Shown here piece by piece: positions 45,520 through 54,109 of a stretch of 64,000 nt of DNA. The notes beneath the pieces are model-generated. The model saw only the letters and a list, made by a program, of their open reading frames with translations. It had not been told where the DNA came from and did no database searches. This stretch comes from Pseudomonadota bacterium. GTDB taxonomy: Bacteria; Pseudomonadota; Alphaproteobacteria; Rhizobiales; Xanthobacteraceae. A program made the position numbers and the translations under genes. The first letter of the stretch is position 1. Every line of letters begins with the position of its first letter. The DNA lies in the NCBI GenBank assembly GCA_023451825.1, contig JAEXYA010000060.1, positions 1-64,000 on the forward strand, read 5' to 3'.

Positions 45520-46032
45520 ATGATGCCGATATCACGTCGTTTGAGTGCAGCACTCGTCGGATGGACCGTCATTGCGATGACGGCGCTCTGGCCGCAGATG
45601 GCCACTGCGTCTGCAAATTCTACGATCGCGGCGAGCAACAAGCGCGCCGTCACCGAAGCCTTCGATCGTTGGGCGGCGGGCGGCACGACCTTCTTCAATG
45701 ACCTGCTCGCAATCGATGTGGTCTGGACCATCGAGGGATCCGGGCCGAATGCCGTGACGCATCGCGGCCGCAACGCGCTGATGGAGCGCGCGGTGCAGCC
45801 GCTCGCGATGCGCCTCGCTGCGCCGCTGAAACCGGTCAGCAAGCGTATCTGGGCCGATGGCGATCATGTGATCGTGCATTGGGAAGGGACGGCGCCGGTG
45901 CGCGACGGCCAGACCTATACCAATCGCTATGTCTGGATCATGCGCATGCAGGACGGCAAGGCGACGGAGGTGAATGCGTTTCTCGATCTGGCTAAGTTCG
46001 ACGATGTGTTGCGGCGGGTGCCGGCGCCGTAG
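45520..46032 (+). CDS. Exported NTF2/SnoaL-like protein
   Basis: About 170 residues. A Sec signal peptide (basic RRLSAALVGW, hydrophobic core, cleavage near MATASA) is followed by a SnoaL-like ketosteroid-isomerase fold domain (VTEAFDRWAAGGTTFFNDLL, GRNALMERAV, HWEGTAP). The start is set by AAGGAG six bases before ATG 45520. The function is unknown; the fold is used by small enzymes and binding proteins. It is in an operon with the aldo/keto reductase. Confidence 0.82.
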   Translation: MMPISRRLSAALVGWTVIAMTALWPQMATASANSTIAASNKRAVTEAFDRWAAGGTTFFNDLLAIDVVWTIEGSGPNAVTHRGRNALMERAVQPLAMRLAAPLKPVSKRIWADGDHVIVHWEGTAPVRDGQTYTNRYVWIMRMQDGKATEVNAFLDLAKFDDVLRRVPAP

Positions 46033-46054
46033 GTTCTTGCGATGGCGCTGTGAT

Positions 46055-46135
46055 GTAGGGTGGGCAAAGCGCAGCGTGCCCACCTTCACCATTCGTGTGC
46101 TTGATGGTGGGCACGCTACGCTTTGCCCACCCTAC
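46055..46135. repeat. Palindromic repeat, GTAGGGTGGGCAAAGCG type
   Basis: GTAGGGTGGGCAAAGCGCAG and GCGTGCCCACC pair with GGTGGGCACGC and CTTTGCCCACCCTAC. A nearly perfect 80-base hairpin between convergent genes. Confidence 0.93.
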
Positions 46136-46139
46136 GCCG

Positions 46140-46952
46140 TCACTTCACCGCCCCTGCCGTCAGCCCGGCCACGATTTGCCGTTGCGCGAACACCGTGAGC
46201 AGCAGCACCGGCGCCGTGACGATCAGCGCCGCGGCCGCCAGCGGCCCCCAGCTCAACTGATCGAAGGAGATCATGTTGTACACCGCCACCGGCAGCGTGC
46301 GTGTCTCGCGGCCAGCCAGCACGATGCCGAACACAAAATTGTTCCAGGAGAAGATCACCGCCAGGATGAAGGCGACGGCGATGCCGGGCTTGGCAATCGG
46401 CAGCGCCACATGGCGGAACACCTGCCAGCGATTGGCGCCGTCGATCACGGCGGATTCTTCCAGCTCCATCGGCGTGGTCTCGAAATAGCCGATCATGATC
46501 CATATCACGATGGGCACGGTAACGACGAGATGGATGATGATCTGCGGCCATAATGTGCCGAGCAGGCCGAGCCACTGGAACAGCAGGAAGAGCGGGATCA
46601 GATAGGACAGGCCGGGCGTGATGCGCGCGATCAGGATCAGGATCGCGGCTTTTCGCGCACGCATCCTTGCCAGGCCGTAGCCGGCGGGGACACCGACGAC
46701 GAGGGCGAACAAGGTCGCTGCGCCGGTGACGATCAGCGTGTTGAAGAAATAGGTCATGAACCGCTTGGATTCGATGACCGCGGCATAATTGCCCCAGTTG
46801 ATCCGCTCGGGGATGAAGACCGGCGGATAGGAGGCGTTGTCGATCTCGAATTTGAGCGAGAGCGACAGCATCCAGAGGAAGAACAGGATCGCCGGCGAGA
46901 CGATCACAAGGACGGCGAAAGCGAGGCCGATTTTGCCGAGCAGGGTTCGCAT
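46140..46952 (-). CDS. Carbohydrate ABC transporter permease (MalG/UgpE type)
   Basis: A protein of 270 residues with six membrane helices and the inner-membrane permease motif EESAVIDGANRWQVFRHVALP. It belongs to the CUT1 class of sugar or polyol importers. The ATG at 46952 overlaps the stop of the upstream permease, which sets the start. The substrate is unknown. No ATPase gene accompanies the set, so a shared MsmK/UgpC-like ATPase from elsewhere may serve it. Confidence 0.88.
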   Translation of the reverse strand: MRTLLGKIGLAFAVLVIVSPAILFFLWMLSLSLKFEIDNASYPPVFIPERINWGNYAAVIESKRFMTYFFNTLIVTGAATLFALVVGVPAGYGLARMRARKAAILILIARITPGLSYLIPLFLLFQWLGLLGTLWPQIIIHLVVTVPIVIWIMIGYFETTPMELEESAVIDGANRWQVFRHVALPIAKPGIAVAFILAVIFSWNNFVFGIVLAGRETRTLPVAVYNMISFDQLSWGPLAAAALIVTAPVLLLTVFAQRQIVAGLTAGAVK

Positions 46953-47890
46953 CAGGCGCTGCCTCCGCTCTCGTTCCAGTGGGTGCGCTGACGCAGATGC
47001 AGTAGGGCGCCTGCAAGCGCGATGATCAAAGCGAAGAACACGACCACGATGGCCGAGGCATAGCCGACGTCGTAATAAACGAAGGCCACGCTGTAGAGAT
47101 AGAGATTGATGGTCTCCGATGCGCTGCCGGGGCCGCCCTGGGTGATGGCGAAGATGATGTCGAAACTTTTCACGGCATCGATCATACGGATCATCGCGGC
47201 GATGAACAGGAATGGCATGATCATCGGCAGCGAGATGTGGCGAAAGGTCTGCCACGGCGTGGCGCCGTCGATCTGCGCGCTCTCATAGGGTTCGCTCGGC
47301 AAGGCGCTAAGGCCGCCGAGCACGATGAGCATCACCAGCGGTGTCCATTGCCAGGTTTCCACCAGCACCAGCGAGGGGATGACGGTGGCGGGATGGAAGA
47401 CCCAGAGCGATGGCGGCAGGCCGACGAGCGATAGCAGATAATTGAGGATGCCGAGTTGCGGGTGGAACATCATGGTCCACACCAGCGCGATAGCGACGGG
47501 CGTCGCCATCATCGGCAGGATGAAGAGGCCGCGGATGAAGCCGCGCAGCGGAAAACGATTGTTGAAGACGACGGCCGCGAGCGTGCCGAGGACCAGCGGC
47601 AGCACGACGGAGAGCACCGTATAGACCAGCGTGTGCCATACGGATTCCACGAAGCGGGCATCGCCAGGCAGGCGCATATAGTTGGCGAAGCCCACGAAGG
47701 TCGGGGCCTGACCGACCTTCCATTCATGCAGGCTCATCCAGATCGTATAGGCCCACGGGAAGACGATGACCGCCATCACGACGATCATCGCAGGCAGGAC
47801 GAACGGCCAATAGGAGATCGGCCGCCACTCGTCCTTTTTCACGGCCGTTGGTTCGGCCGCACGTCGTTGTTCTGCCGCCAATACGCTCAC
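46952..47890 (-). CDS. Carbohydrate ABC transporter permease (MalF/UgpA type)
   Basis: A protein of 312 residues with six membrane helices after a short cytoplasmic tail. The EAA-like loop YESAQIDGATPWQTFRHISL is present. It pairs with the MalG-type permease that follows. Its start overlaps the stop of the solute-binding gene by four bases. Confidence 0.88.
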   Translation of the reverse strand: MSVLAAEQRRAAEPTAVKKDEWRPISYWPFVLPAMIVVMAVIVFPWAYTIWMSLHEWKVGQAPTFVGFANYMRLPGDARFVESVWHTLVYTVLSVVLPLVLGTLAAVVFNNRFPLRGFIRGLFILPMMATPVAIALVWTMMFHPQLGILNYLLSLVGLPPSLWVFHPATVIPSLVLVETWQWTPLVMLIVLGGLSALPSEPYESAQIDGATPWQTFRHISLPMIMPFLFIAAMIRMIDAVKSFDIIFAITQGGPGSASETINLYLYSVAFVYYDVGYASAIVVVFFALIIALAGALLHLRQRTHWNESGGSA

Positions 47891-49224
47891 GTCTTTTCGC
47901 TGCGCTCCAGGATGGGACGGAACTGCTCGTGGGCTTTCTTGAGCTCGGTGGCGGGATCGGCGCCTGCCAGCGTGGCTGTGATGCCGGCGCCGACGAGATC
48001 GCGGAATTCGGCCACCGGGATGATGACGGGCAGGCCGAGCTTGCTGATCTTGGCGCTATCGATCACCGACTGAAGCCATTCCTGGTTCTTGACGCCCTTG
48101 CGGACTTCCTCGTCATTCAGAATGGAGTTGCGGAACGGCACGCCGCCGCCGGTCTGCAGCAGCCGTGCACCCATCTGTTTGGACACCGCCCACTGGCAAT
48201 AAAGATAGGCGGCTTCCTTCTTGGTCGATGTCTTGGCGATACCGATACCGTCGCCGTAAGTGGAGGAGTATTGGCCCTTCGGCCCTGCCGGCACCAGCGT
48301 GTAGCCGATCTTGCCGACCACGCGCGATGCATTGGGATCCTCGATGGGCGGCGCCCAGCCGACGCCGTCGATCCACATGGCGGCGCGGCCCTGGGTGAGC
48401 GAAGCCATCGACTCCATCCAGTTGAAGCCGGCGGCGCCGGGCGGCGCGCTCTTCATCATCAGGCGCTGATAGACCTTTGTGGCCTCGATGGATTCGGGCC
48501 CATCGGTGAGGATGTTGCCCTTGGCATCGAGGAATTCGCCGCCATAGTTGAGGAAGAAGTTGCTCCACAGCGTCATATTCGCGTTGCGCAGCCCGCGACC
48601 GGTGAAGCCGTAGATGCCGGCCGACGTATCGTTGAGCTTCTCGGCAGCGGCGACCATCTCATCCATGGTTTTCGGCACGGCGATGTTCTTCTTCGCGAAC
48701 ATCTCCTTGTTGTAATAGAGGATGAAATAATCCACCGACCATGGCAGCGAATGCATCACGCCCTTGTCGTTCTGCGCGAATTCGCGGCCGCCGGCGGAGA
48801 AATCGTCGACAGTCAGGTCGGCGCCGGTGAGGGTGGGGTCCTTCATGAAGCCGGAGATATCAGCGAGCCAGCCGGCCTTTTCGAATTGCCGCTTCTGGAC
48901 GTGATAGCTGAGATGCACCACGTCGAAGGACGGCTTGCCGGAGGTGAGCTCGATGACAGCCTTCTGGCGCTGCTGCTGCTCCGGAATCAGTTCGGATTCG
49001 ACCTTGATGCCGGTGAGCGCGGTGAATTCGGCGGCGTGCTTCTGCAGCAACTCGCCACGCGGGCCCTTGATCAGATTGGCTTCGATGGTGGTGCCCGCAT
49101 ATTTCTTCCAGTTCACATCGGCGCGCGCAGGTGTGGCGATGCCGAGCGATCCGAGTGCAGGCAGCGCACTGGTGGCGAGCGCGCCCTTGAGCAGGGCACG
49201 ACGAGACGGGCCTTGGCTGGCCAT
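47887..49224 (-). CDS. Extracellular solute-binding protein, CUT1 sugar type
   Basis: A protein of 445 residues with a Tat leader (PSRRALLKGAL, ending ATPARA). The SBP_bac_1 pattern (EFTALTGIKVESELIPEQ, PSFDVVHLSYH, LPWSVDYFILYYNKEMF) is clear. It collects a sugar or related polyol in the periplasm for the two permeases encoded next. No regulator lies directly beside it; the nearest, IclR at 49415, ends about 190 bases upstream. Confidence 0.88.
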   Translation of the reverse strand: MASQGPSRRALLKGALATSALPALGSLGIATPARADVNWKKYAGTTIEANLIKGPRGELLQKHAAEFTALTGIKVESELIPEQQQRQKAVIELTSGKPSFDVVHLSYHVQKRQFEKAGWLADISGFMKDPTLTGADLTVDDFSAGGREFAQNDKGVMHSLPWSVDYFILYYNKEMFAKKNIAVPKTMDEMVAAAEKLNDTSAGIYGFTGRGLRNANMTLWSNFFLNYGGEFLDAKGNILTDGPESIEATKVYQRLMMKSAPPGAAGFNWMESMASLTQGRAAMWIDGVGWAPPIEDPNASRVVGKIGYTLVPAGPKGQYSSTYGDGIGIAKTSTKKEAAYLYCQWAVSKQMGARLLQTGGGVPFRNSILNDEEVRKGVKNQEWLQSVIDSAKISKLGLPVIIPVAEFRDLVGAGITATLAGADPATELKKAHEQFRPILERSEKT

Positions 49225-49414
49225 GATGATCCTCCCTCAAGCCGCCTTGACCGGCGGTGATCTTATGGTCGCTCCCCGTGGACCGGAGATGCGCCTGAGA
49301 GGAAGCGTAACATGCTGAGGCGAGGTGGCAAGGTGGGTGTGCCGGTTGTCAGACAACTTGTCGCGCGGCTCGTAACCCGGATGTCGCGACGCGCCATCCG
49401 GCTACGACGAGATC

Positions 49415-50200
49415 TCAATCCTTCACTCCGTGCCCCAGTCGGCGCGAAATTGCGTGCGTGCAATCGAGTAGCGCCTTGGCGATGGGGCTGCTCCAGTTGA
49501 CATCAAAGGTGCCGACGGCTCCCATCACGGTGACCGAGAGAACGACGGTGCCGCTGTGATCGAACACCGGCGCCGAGAAGGCGTTGACGCCCCGCAGTGG
49601 TTCGGCGACGGCGCGGGCAAGGCCGCGGTGGCGGACGTCGGCGAGAATCTTGTCGATGGCCGGTCCCTTGGTTTCGCGCTTCGGATCGTAGCCGATGGAG
49701 AGGCGGTCGAGGTCGTCTTCTAATGCGGCACCGATCGTGGCGGGTGGCAGGAAGGCCGCGAAAATGCGGCCAGTCGCCGTCTCCAGCAATGACATGGTGG
49801 AGCCCACGCGCATGGCGATGTGCACCGGATGGCTCGGCTCCTCCAGCCGGACCACTGTCGGTCCATGGGTGCCCCAGATGGACAGGGACACCGCGTGGTC
49901 GATCTGCGCGGCGAGGGCAGTGATGGCGGGGGTGGCGACGCGCACCGCCGAGAGCCGCCGCAGCGTGACGATGCCGAGTTCGAGCGCCAGCGTGCCGAAT
50001 TCGTAGCGGCCCGTGGACGGATCCTGTTCGATCAGGCCGATGCGTGAGAAACTGACGAGATAGGGATGAGCCTTGGCCGGCGCCATGCCGGCCTCGCGCG
50101 CGAGATCGCGCAGCATCATCGGTTCGCCATTCCGTACCAGTGCTTGCAACAATTCTCCGCCGACCTCGATCGACTGGATGCCGCGACTCTCTTTAGCCAT
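49415..50200 (-). CDS. IclR family transcriptional regulator
   Basis: A protein of 261 residues. The N-terminal winged helix (GGELLQALVRNGEPMMLRDL, AREAGMAPAKAHPYLVSF) precedes an IclR effector domain with GRIFAAFLPP and the VNAFSAPVFDHSG strand. IclR proteins usually bind an aromatic or short acid effector and control neighbouring catabolic genes. It is last in the leftward series LivK-like, FAD oxidoreductase, SDR, IclR, and probably regulates it. Confidence 0.9.
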   Translation of the reverse strand: MAKESRGIQSIEVGGELLQALVRNGEPMMLRDLAREAGMAPAKAHPYLVSFSRIGLIEQDPSTGRYEFGTLALELGIVTLRRLSAVRVATPAITALAAQIDHAVSLSIWGTHGPTVVRLEEPSHPVHIAMRVGSTMSLLETATGRIFAAFLPPATIGAALEDDLDRLSIGYDPKRETKGPAIDKILADVRHRGLARAVAEPLRGVNAFSAPVFDHSGTVVLSVTVMGAVGTFDVNWSSPIAKALLDCTHAISRRLGHGVKD

Positions 50201-50225
50201 GCTTGCCCCAAATCAGAGCGCGACC

Positions 50226-50975
50226 CTACACGGCGAGGAAGCCGCCATCCACCGGCAAGGTCGCGCCGTTCACATAAGAGGCCATGTCGGACGCGAGGAA
50301 GACGACGGGGCCGACAAGTTCTGCGGGCTGACCGACGCGGCCAAGCGGCGTGCGGCCAAGAAAACCGGCGAGGCGAGCGGGATCGTTGCGCGTGCCCTCA
50401 GTCATCGCTGTTTCGATCACGCCGGGCGCCAGCGCATTGACGCGCACGCCGTCTTGAGCGAGTTCGCGCGCCAATGCCTGCGTCAGCAGCTTGACGCCGC
50501 CCTTGGAAGGCGAATAGCCGAGCGTGTCGGCGACGCCGACAAAGGAGGCGATGGAGCCGAGATTGATCACGCTGCCACGCCGCGCGCGGAGTGCGGGCAG
50601 GAAAGCATGGGTCACGTTGAAGACGCCGTTGAGATTGACGTCGAGCACACGGCGCCAGTTCTCCGCCGCGCACGCGGAGTCGATGCCTGCATTGTTGACC
50701 AGGATGGAGATGTGGCCCGCATCCTTGTGGATGGTGTCTGCAAGCCGGCGGCAAGCGGCAATGTCGGTGACGTCGAGATGGTGACACCATGCGCGGCGGC
50801 CGCCGACTTCGATGTCGTGCGCGGTGCGTGCGGCAGCCTTGTCGTCGATATCGGTCACGATCACGTCGGCTCCATGGGCTGCAAGGCCGAGCGCGATGGC
50901 GCGGCCGTTGCCATTGCCGGCACCGGTGACGAGCGCCAGATGTCCGAGCAACAGATCAGGCGCAAAGACGGTCAT
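50226..50975 (-). CDS. SDR family oxidoreductase
   Basis: A protein of 249 residues with the NAD(P) motif TGAGNGNG at 17-24, the NNAG motif, the catalytic serine in INLGSIAS and YSPSK for the Tyr/Lys pair. It ends VNGATLPVDGGF, the typical SDR C terminus. The start overlaps the FAD oxidoreductase stop (ATGA). With that flavoenzyme it may oxidise a hydroxyl compound, possibly a cyclic one; the substrate is not identifiable. Confidence 0.9.
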   Translation of the reverse strand: MTVFAPDLLLGHLALVTGAGNGNGRAIALGLAAHGADVIVTDIDDKAAARTAHDIEVGGRRAWCHHLDVTDIAACRRLADTIHKDAGHISILVNNAGIDSACAAENWRRVLDVNLNGVFNVTHAFLPALRARRGSVINLGSIASFVGVADTLGYSPSKGGVKLLTQALARELAQDGVRVNALAPGVIETAMTEGTRNDPARLAGFLGRTPLGRVGQPAELVGPVVFLASDMASYVNGATLPVDGGFLAV

Positions 50976-52696
50976 GCCGCCACCGGTTTGCCGGCGAGAT
51001 GACGGCCGGCGATATAGCCGAAGGTGAGGGCAGGGCCGAGGGTGATGCCGGCCCCAGGATAGTTGCCGCCCATGATGCTCGCCATGTCATTGCCGGCAGC
51101 ATAAAGGCCGTTGATCACCTCGCCATTGCTGTCGAGCGCGCGGGCATGGGCGTCGGTCTTGATGCCAGCATAGGTGCCGAGATCGCCGATCACCATCTTG
51201 ATGGCGTAGAACGGTCCGGTCTCGATCGGCGCGACGCAGGGGTTCGGTCCATGCTGCGCATCACCCTGATAGCGGTTATAGGCGCGTGAGCCCTTGCCGA
51301 AATCGGGGTCGTGGCCATTGGCGGCGCTGGCGTTGAACTGTGCAACCGTCGTCGCAAAAGCATTCGCATCGATGCCGGCATTGTTGGCGAGTTCGTCCAG
51401 CGTCGTGCCTCTAATGAGATAGCCGGACTTCAGATGGTGGCCGATCGGCATCGGGAACGGCGGCACGGCACCAAGGCCATATTGCCGCAGCGCGCGATGA
51501 TCGCAGACAAGCCAAGCGGCCATTTCATCGCCCGGCTTTGCCGAGCGCATCATCTCCTGGACGAAGGCGTGATACGAGTTTCCTTCATTGGCGAAGCGCT
51601 TCCCGTCGCGCAACACGGCGATGACGCCCGGCTTCGCACGATCGATGAAATGCGGCATCACGCCCTTGCTGCCATCCTTGCGATGGGTGATGGATACCGG
51701 CACCCAGGCTGCGGCATTCGGCAGCGTGTCCTCGACGCGGCCGCCGGCGGACTCGGCAAGGCGCAGGCCGTCGCCGGTATTGCCCGTCGGGCCGGGCGAG
51801 TAATGCTCCTGGCCTGTCGGCGCGTGCGGGAACATGGCCTTGCGGCGCTCGATATCATGCGGGAAGCCGCCGCAGGCGAGCACGACGCCGCGCTTGGCAA
51901 TCACGCGAACACGTTTTCCGCCGCGCTCGATGATGGCGCCGCGCACGCGTCCCTTTTCGATGATCAATTCGCGCACCGGCGAGGAGAGCCAGAGCGGGAT
52001 CTTAAGATCGAATGCGGACTTCGCCAGTCGACCGGCAAGGGCGTTGCCATTGGTGAGCGTCATGCCGCGGCCGTGGCTGATGACATCTTTCAGATGTTTC
52101 GATAGCCGCTTCGCCACATAGAGCGCCGATGTCAGCGACTTGGTTGCACGCATGAAGTGGATGATGTCCTTGCCGGAGCCCAACATGATTCCGAACACGG
52201 TAAGCTCGGGCAGCGGAGCGCCGATGTCTTTGATCTTGTCGCCGAGTTCGCGGCCGTCGAAGGGGCGCGCGACCATGGAGCGTCCGCCCTGTGTGCCGCC
52301 GGGTGCCTCGGCATCATAGTCCGGGAATGTCAGCGGCATGTCGAAGCGCACCGCCGTTTGCGTCGTGAAGAAGTCGATGGCTTGCGGCCCGGCGGCAAGA
52401 AAAGCATCGACACGCGCGGCATCGAAACTGTTGCCGGCCTCGTGGCGTAAATAAGTGCGGGCTTCGTCGGGGCTTTCGTTGATGCCCCATGCTTTCGCGA
52501 GCGAGGTGCCGGGCACCCACAGCCAGCCGCCGGAGCGGGCGGTGGTGCCGCCGAAGCGGGGCTCCTTCTCGACGATCAGCACGTCAAGCCCGGCATGTCG
52601 CGCGGTGATCGCCGCCGACATGCCGGAGCAGCCGGACCCAGCGACCAGCACGTCGCATTCATAGATGTCAAAGGTGTTGGCTGGATCGCTGAGCAT
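50972..52696 (-). CDS. FAD-binding dehydrogenase, fumarate reductase / 3-ketosteroid dehydrogenase family
   Basis: A protein of 574 residues. The dinucleotide-binding motif VLVAGSGCSGMSAAI is near the N terminus, GGTTARSGGWLWVPG follows, and the C-terminal NGLYAAGNDMASIMGGNYPGAG block is typical of FAD_binding_2 flavoenzymes such as KstD. It inserts or removes a C=C double bond next to a carbonyl. The substrate is unknown; steroid, cyclohexanone-type or other enone compounds are possible. It lies six bases after the LivK-like gene. Confidence 0.88.
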   Translation of the reverse strand: MLSDPANTFDIYECDVLVAGSGCSGMSAAITARHAGLDVLIVEKEPRFGGTTARSGGWLWVPGTSLAKAWGINESPDEARTYLRHEAGNSFDAARVDAFLAAGPQAIDFFTTQTAVRFDMPLTFPDYDAEAPGGTQGGRSMVARPFDGRELGDKIKDIGAPLPELTVFGIMLGSGKDIIHFMRATKSLTSALYVAKRLSKHLKDVISHGRGMTLTNGNALAGRLAKSAFDLKIPLWLSSPVRELIIEKGRVRGAIIERGGKRVRVIAKRGVVLACGGFPHDIERRKAMFPHAPTGQEHYSPGPTGNTGDGLRLAESAGGRVEDTLPNAAAWVPVSITHRKDGSKGVMPHFIDRAKPGVIAVLRDGKRFANEGNSYHAFVQEMMRSAKPGDEMAAWLVCDHRALRQYGLGAVPPFPMPIGHHLKSGYLIRGTTLDELANNAGIDANAFATTVAQFNASAANGHDPDFGKGSRAYNRYQGDAQHGPNPCVAPIETGPFYAIKMVIGDLGTYAGIKTDAHARALDSNGEVINGLYAAGNDMASIMGGNYPGAGITLGPALTFGYIAGRHLAGKPVAA

Positions 52697-52702
52697 GGCG
52701 CC

Positions 52703-53920
52703 TCACTTCTTGAGCAGGGGGCACTTCGATTCCGACACGGGGCGATAAGCGTCCTCGCCTTTCACCGTCTTGACGATGTCGAGATAGTCCCATGGTTCTT
52801 TCGACTCCGAGGGCTTCTTGACCTTGGCAAGATACATGTCACGGATCACGCGACCGTCCTCGCGCAGCTTGCCGCCATGGACGAAGGTGTCCTCGATGGG
52901 CAATTCGCGCATCTTCGCCATCACCTTGGCGGGATCGTCGGTCCCGGCGGCCTTTATCGCCTTGAGATAATGCAGCACCGAGCCATAGACGCCGGTTTGG
53001 ATCATGGTCGGCATGACATTCGTCTTGGCGAAGAACTTTTTCGACCAGGCGCGGGTCGCCTCATTCATGTTCCAGTAGGAAGCCGTGGTGAGATAGGTTC
53101 CCTGCGCGGCATCGAGACCGATGGCATGCACGTCGGTGTCGAACATCAAGAGGCCGACCAGCTTCTGGCCGCCTTTGACGAGGCCGAATTCTCCGGACTG
53201 CTTGATCGAGTTATCCGTGTCCTGCCCGGCATTAGCGAAGGCAACGACATTCGCCTTCGAGTTCTGCGCCTGCAGTGCGAAGGATGAGAAGTCTGCGGTG
53301 TTGGTGGGATGACGCACGCCACCGACCACGGTGCCGCCGCTCGCCTTGATGAATCGCGTGGCATCGTTTTCGAGTTGGCTGCCGAACGCATAGTCGGCCG
53401 TGATGAAGTACCAGGATTTGCCGCCCTCGGCGATGACGGCGGACGCTGTCACTTTCGACAGCGCGTAGGTGTCGTAGGCGAATTGCACGGTGTTCGGGCT
53501 GCACAGCTCATCGGTCAAGGCGCTGGAGCCCGGACCGGACAGCAGCGCAATCCGGTTGCGCTCCTTGGCGAGATTGTGGACCGCGATGGCAATGGCCGAA
53601 TTCGGGATATCGACGACGGCATCGACCTTGCCGTTGTCGAACCAGTTGCGTGCGATCTGTACGCCGACATCGGACTTCATCTGGTGATCGGCGCTGATGA
53701 TCTCGATCGGCTTGCCGAGCACCGTCTTGCCGAATTCCTCCACCGCCATTCTGGCGGCTTCGACCGAACCAGGCCCGCTATTGTCACGGCCCCAACTCGA
53801 TAGATCGGTGAGCACGCCGATGCGGACGACATCGTCGGAAACCTGGGCCAAAGCCTGCGTTGATATTGCGGTTGTCGAAAGCGCGAGCGCAGTGGCCCAC
53901 GCCAAAACTTGGCGCGTCAT
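52703..53920 (-). CDS. Branched-chain amino acid-type ABC substrate-binding protein (LivK-like)
   Basis: About 405 residues with a Sec signal peptide (cleavage near STQALAQ). Peripla_BP_6 pattern: VVRIGVLTDLSSWGRDNSG, GKPIEIISADHQMKSDVG, NSAIAIAVHNLAKE. Such proteins bind amino acids, aromatic acids or amides. No LivFGHM genes adjoin; the next genes downstream are catabolic enzymes. I chose ATG 53920, preceded by GGGAGAGGGACAC. Confidence 0.88.
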   Translation of the reverse strand: MTRQVLAWATALALSTTAISTQALAQVSDDVVRIGVLTDLSSWGRDNSGPGSVEAARMAVEEFGKTVLGKPIEIISADHQMKSDVGVQIARNWFDNGKVDAVVDIPNSAIAIAVHNLAKERNRIALLSGPGSSALTDELCSPNTVQFAYDTYALSKVTASAVIAEGGKSWYFITADYAFGSQLENDATRFIKASGGTVVGGVRHPTNTADFSSFALQAQNSKANVVAFANAGQDTDNSIKQSGEFGLVKGGQKLVGLLMFDTDVHAIGLDAAQGTYLTTASYWNMNEATRAWSKKFFAKTNVMPTMIQTGVYGSVLHYLKAIKAAGTDDPAKVMAKMRELPIEDTFVHGGKLREDGRVIRDMYLAKVKKPSESKEPWDYLDIVKTVKGEDAYRPVSESKCPLLKK

Positions 53921-53984
53921 GTGTCCCTCTCCCGAAACTGGCCCGTGTGCCGGGTCCATTGCTTGCTATCTGTTTTTCAGCAAA

Positions 53985-54012
53985 GTTAGATATTGCCGAA
54001 TAAATATGTCAA
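53985..54012 (-). promoter_or_regulatory. Possible sigma-70-type promoter of the LivK-like gene
   Basis: On the minus strand TTGACA (54012-54007) is followed after 16 bases by TCTAAC (53990-53985). The -35 is a perfect match and the -10 matches four of six positions. It lies about 65 bases before the start codon. Confidence 0.4.
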
Positions 54013-54109
54013 TGACGAAATTGCACGTGTTGCGGTGCAGGGACGCCGGAGCGCGCATGCGCAACGTCCACCTTTGGAGCGCGACAAGCAGGAACGGGGC
54101 GTTGAGTGA

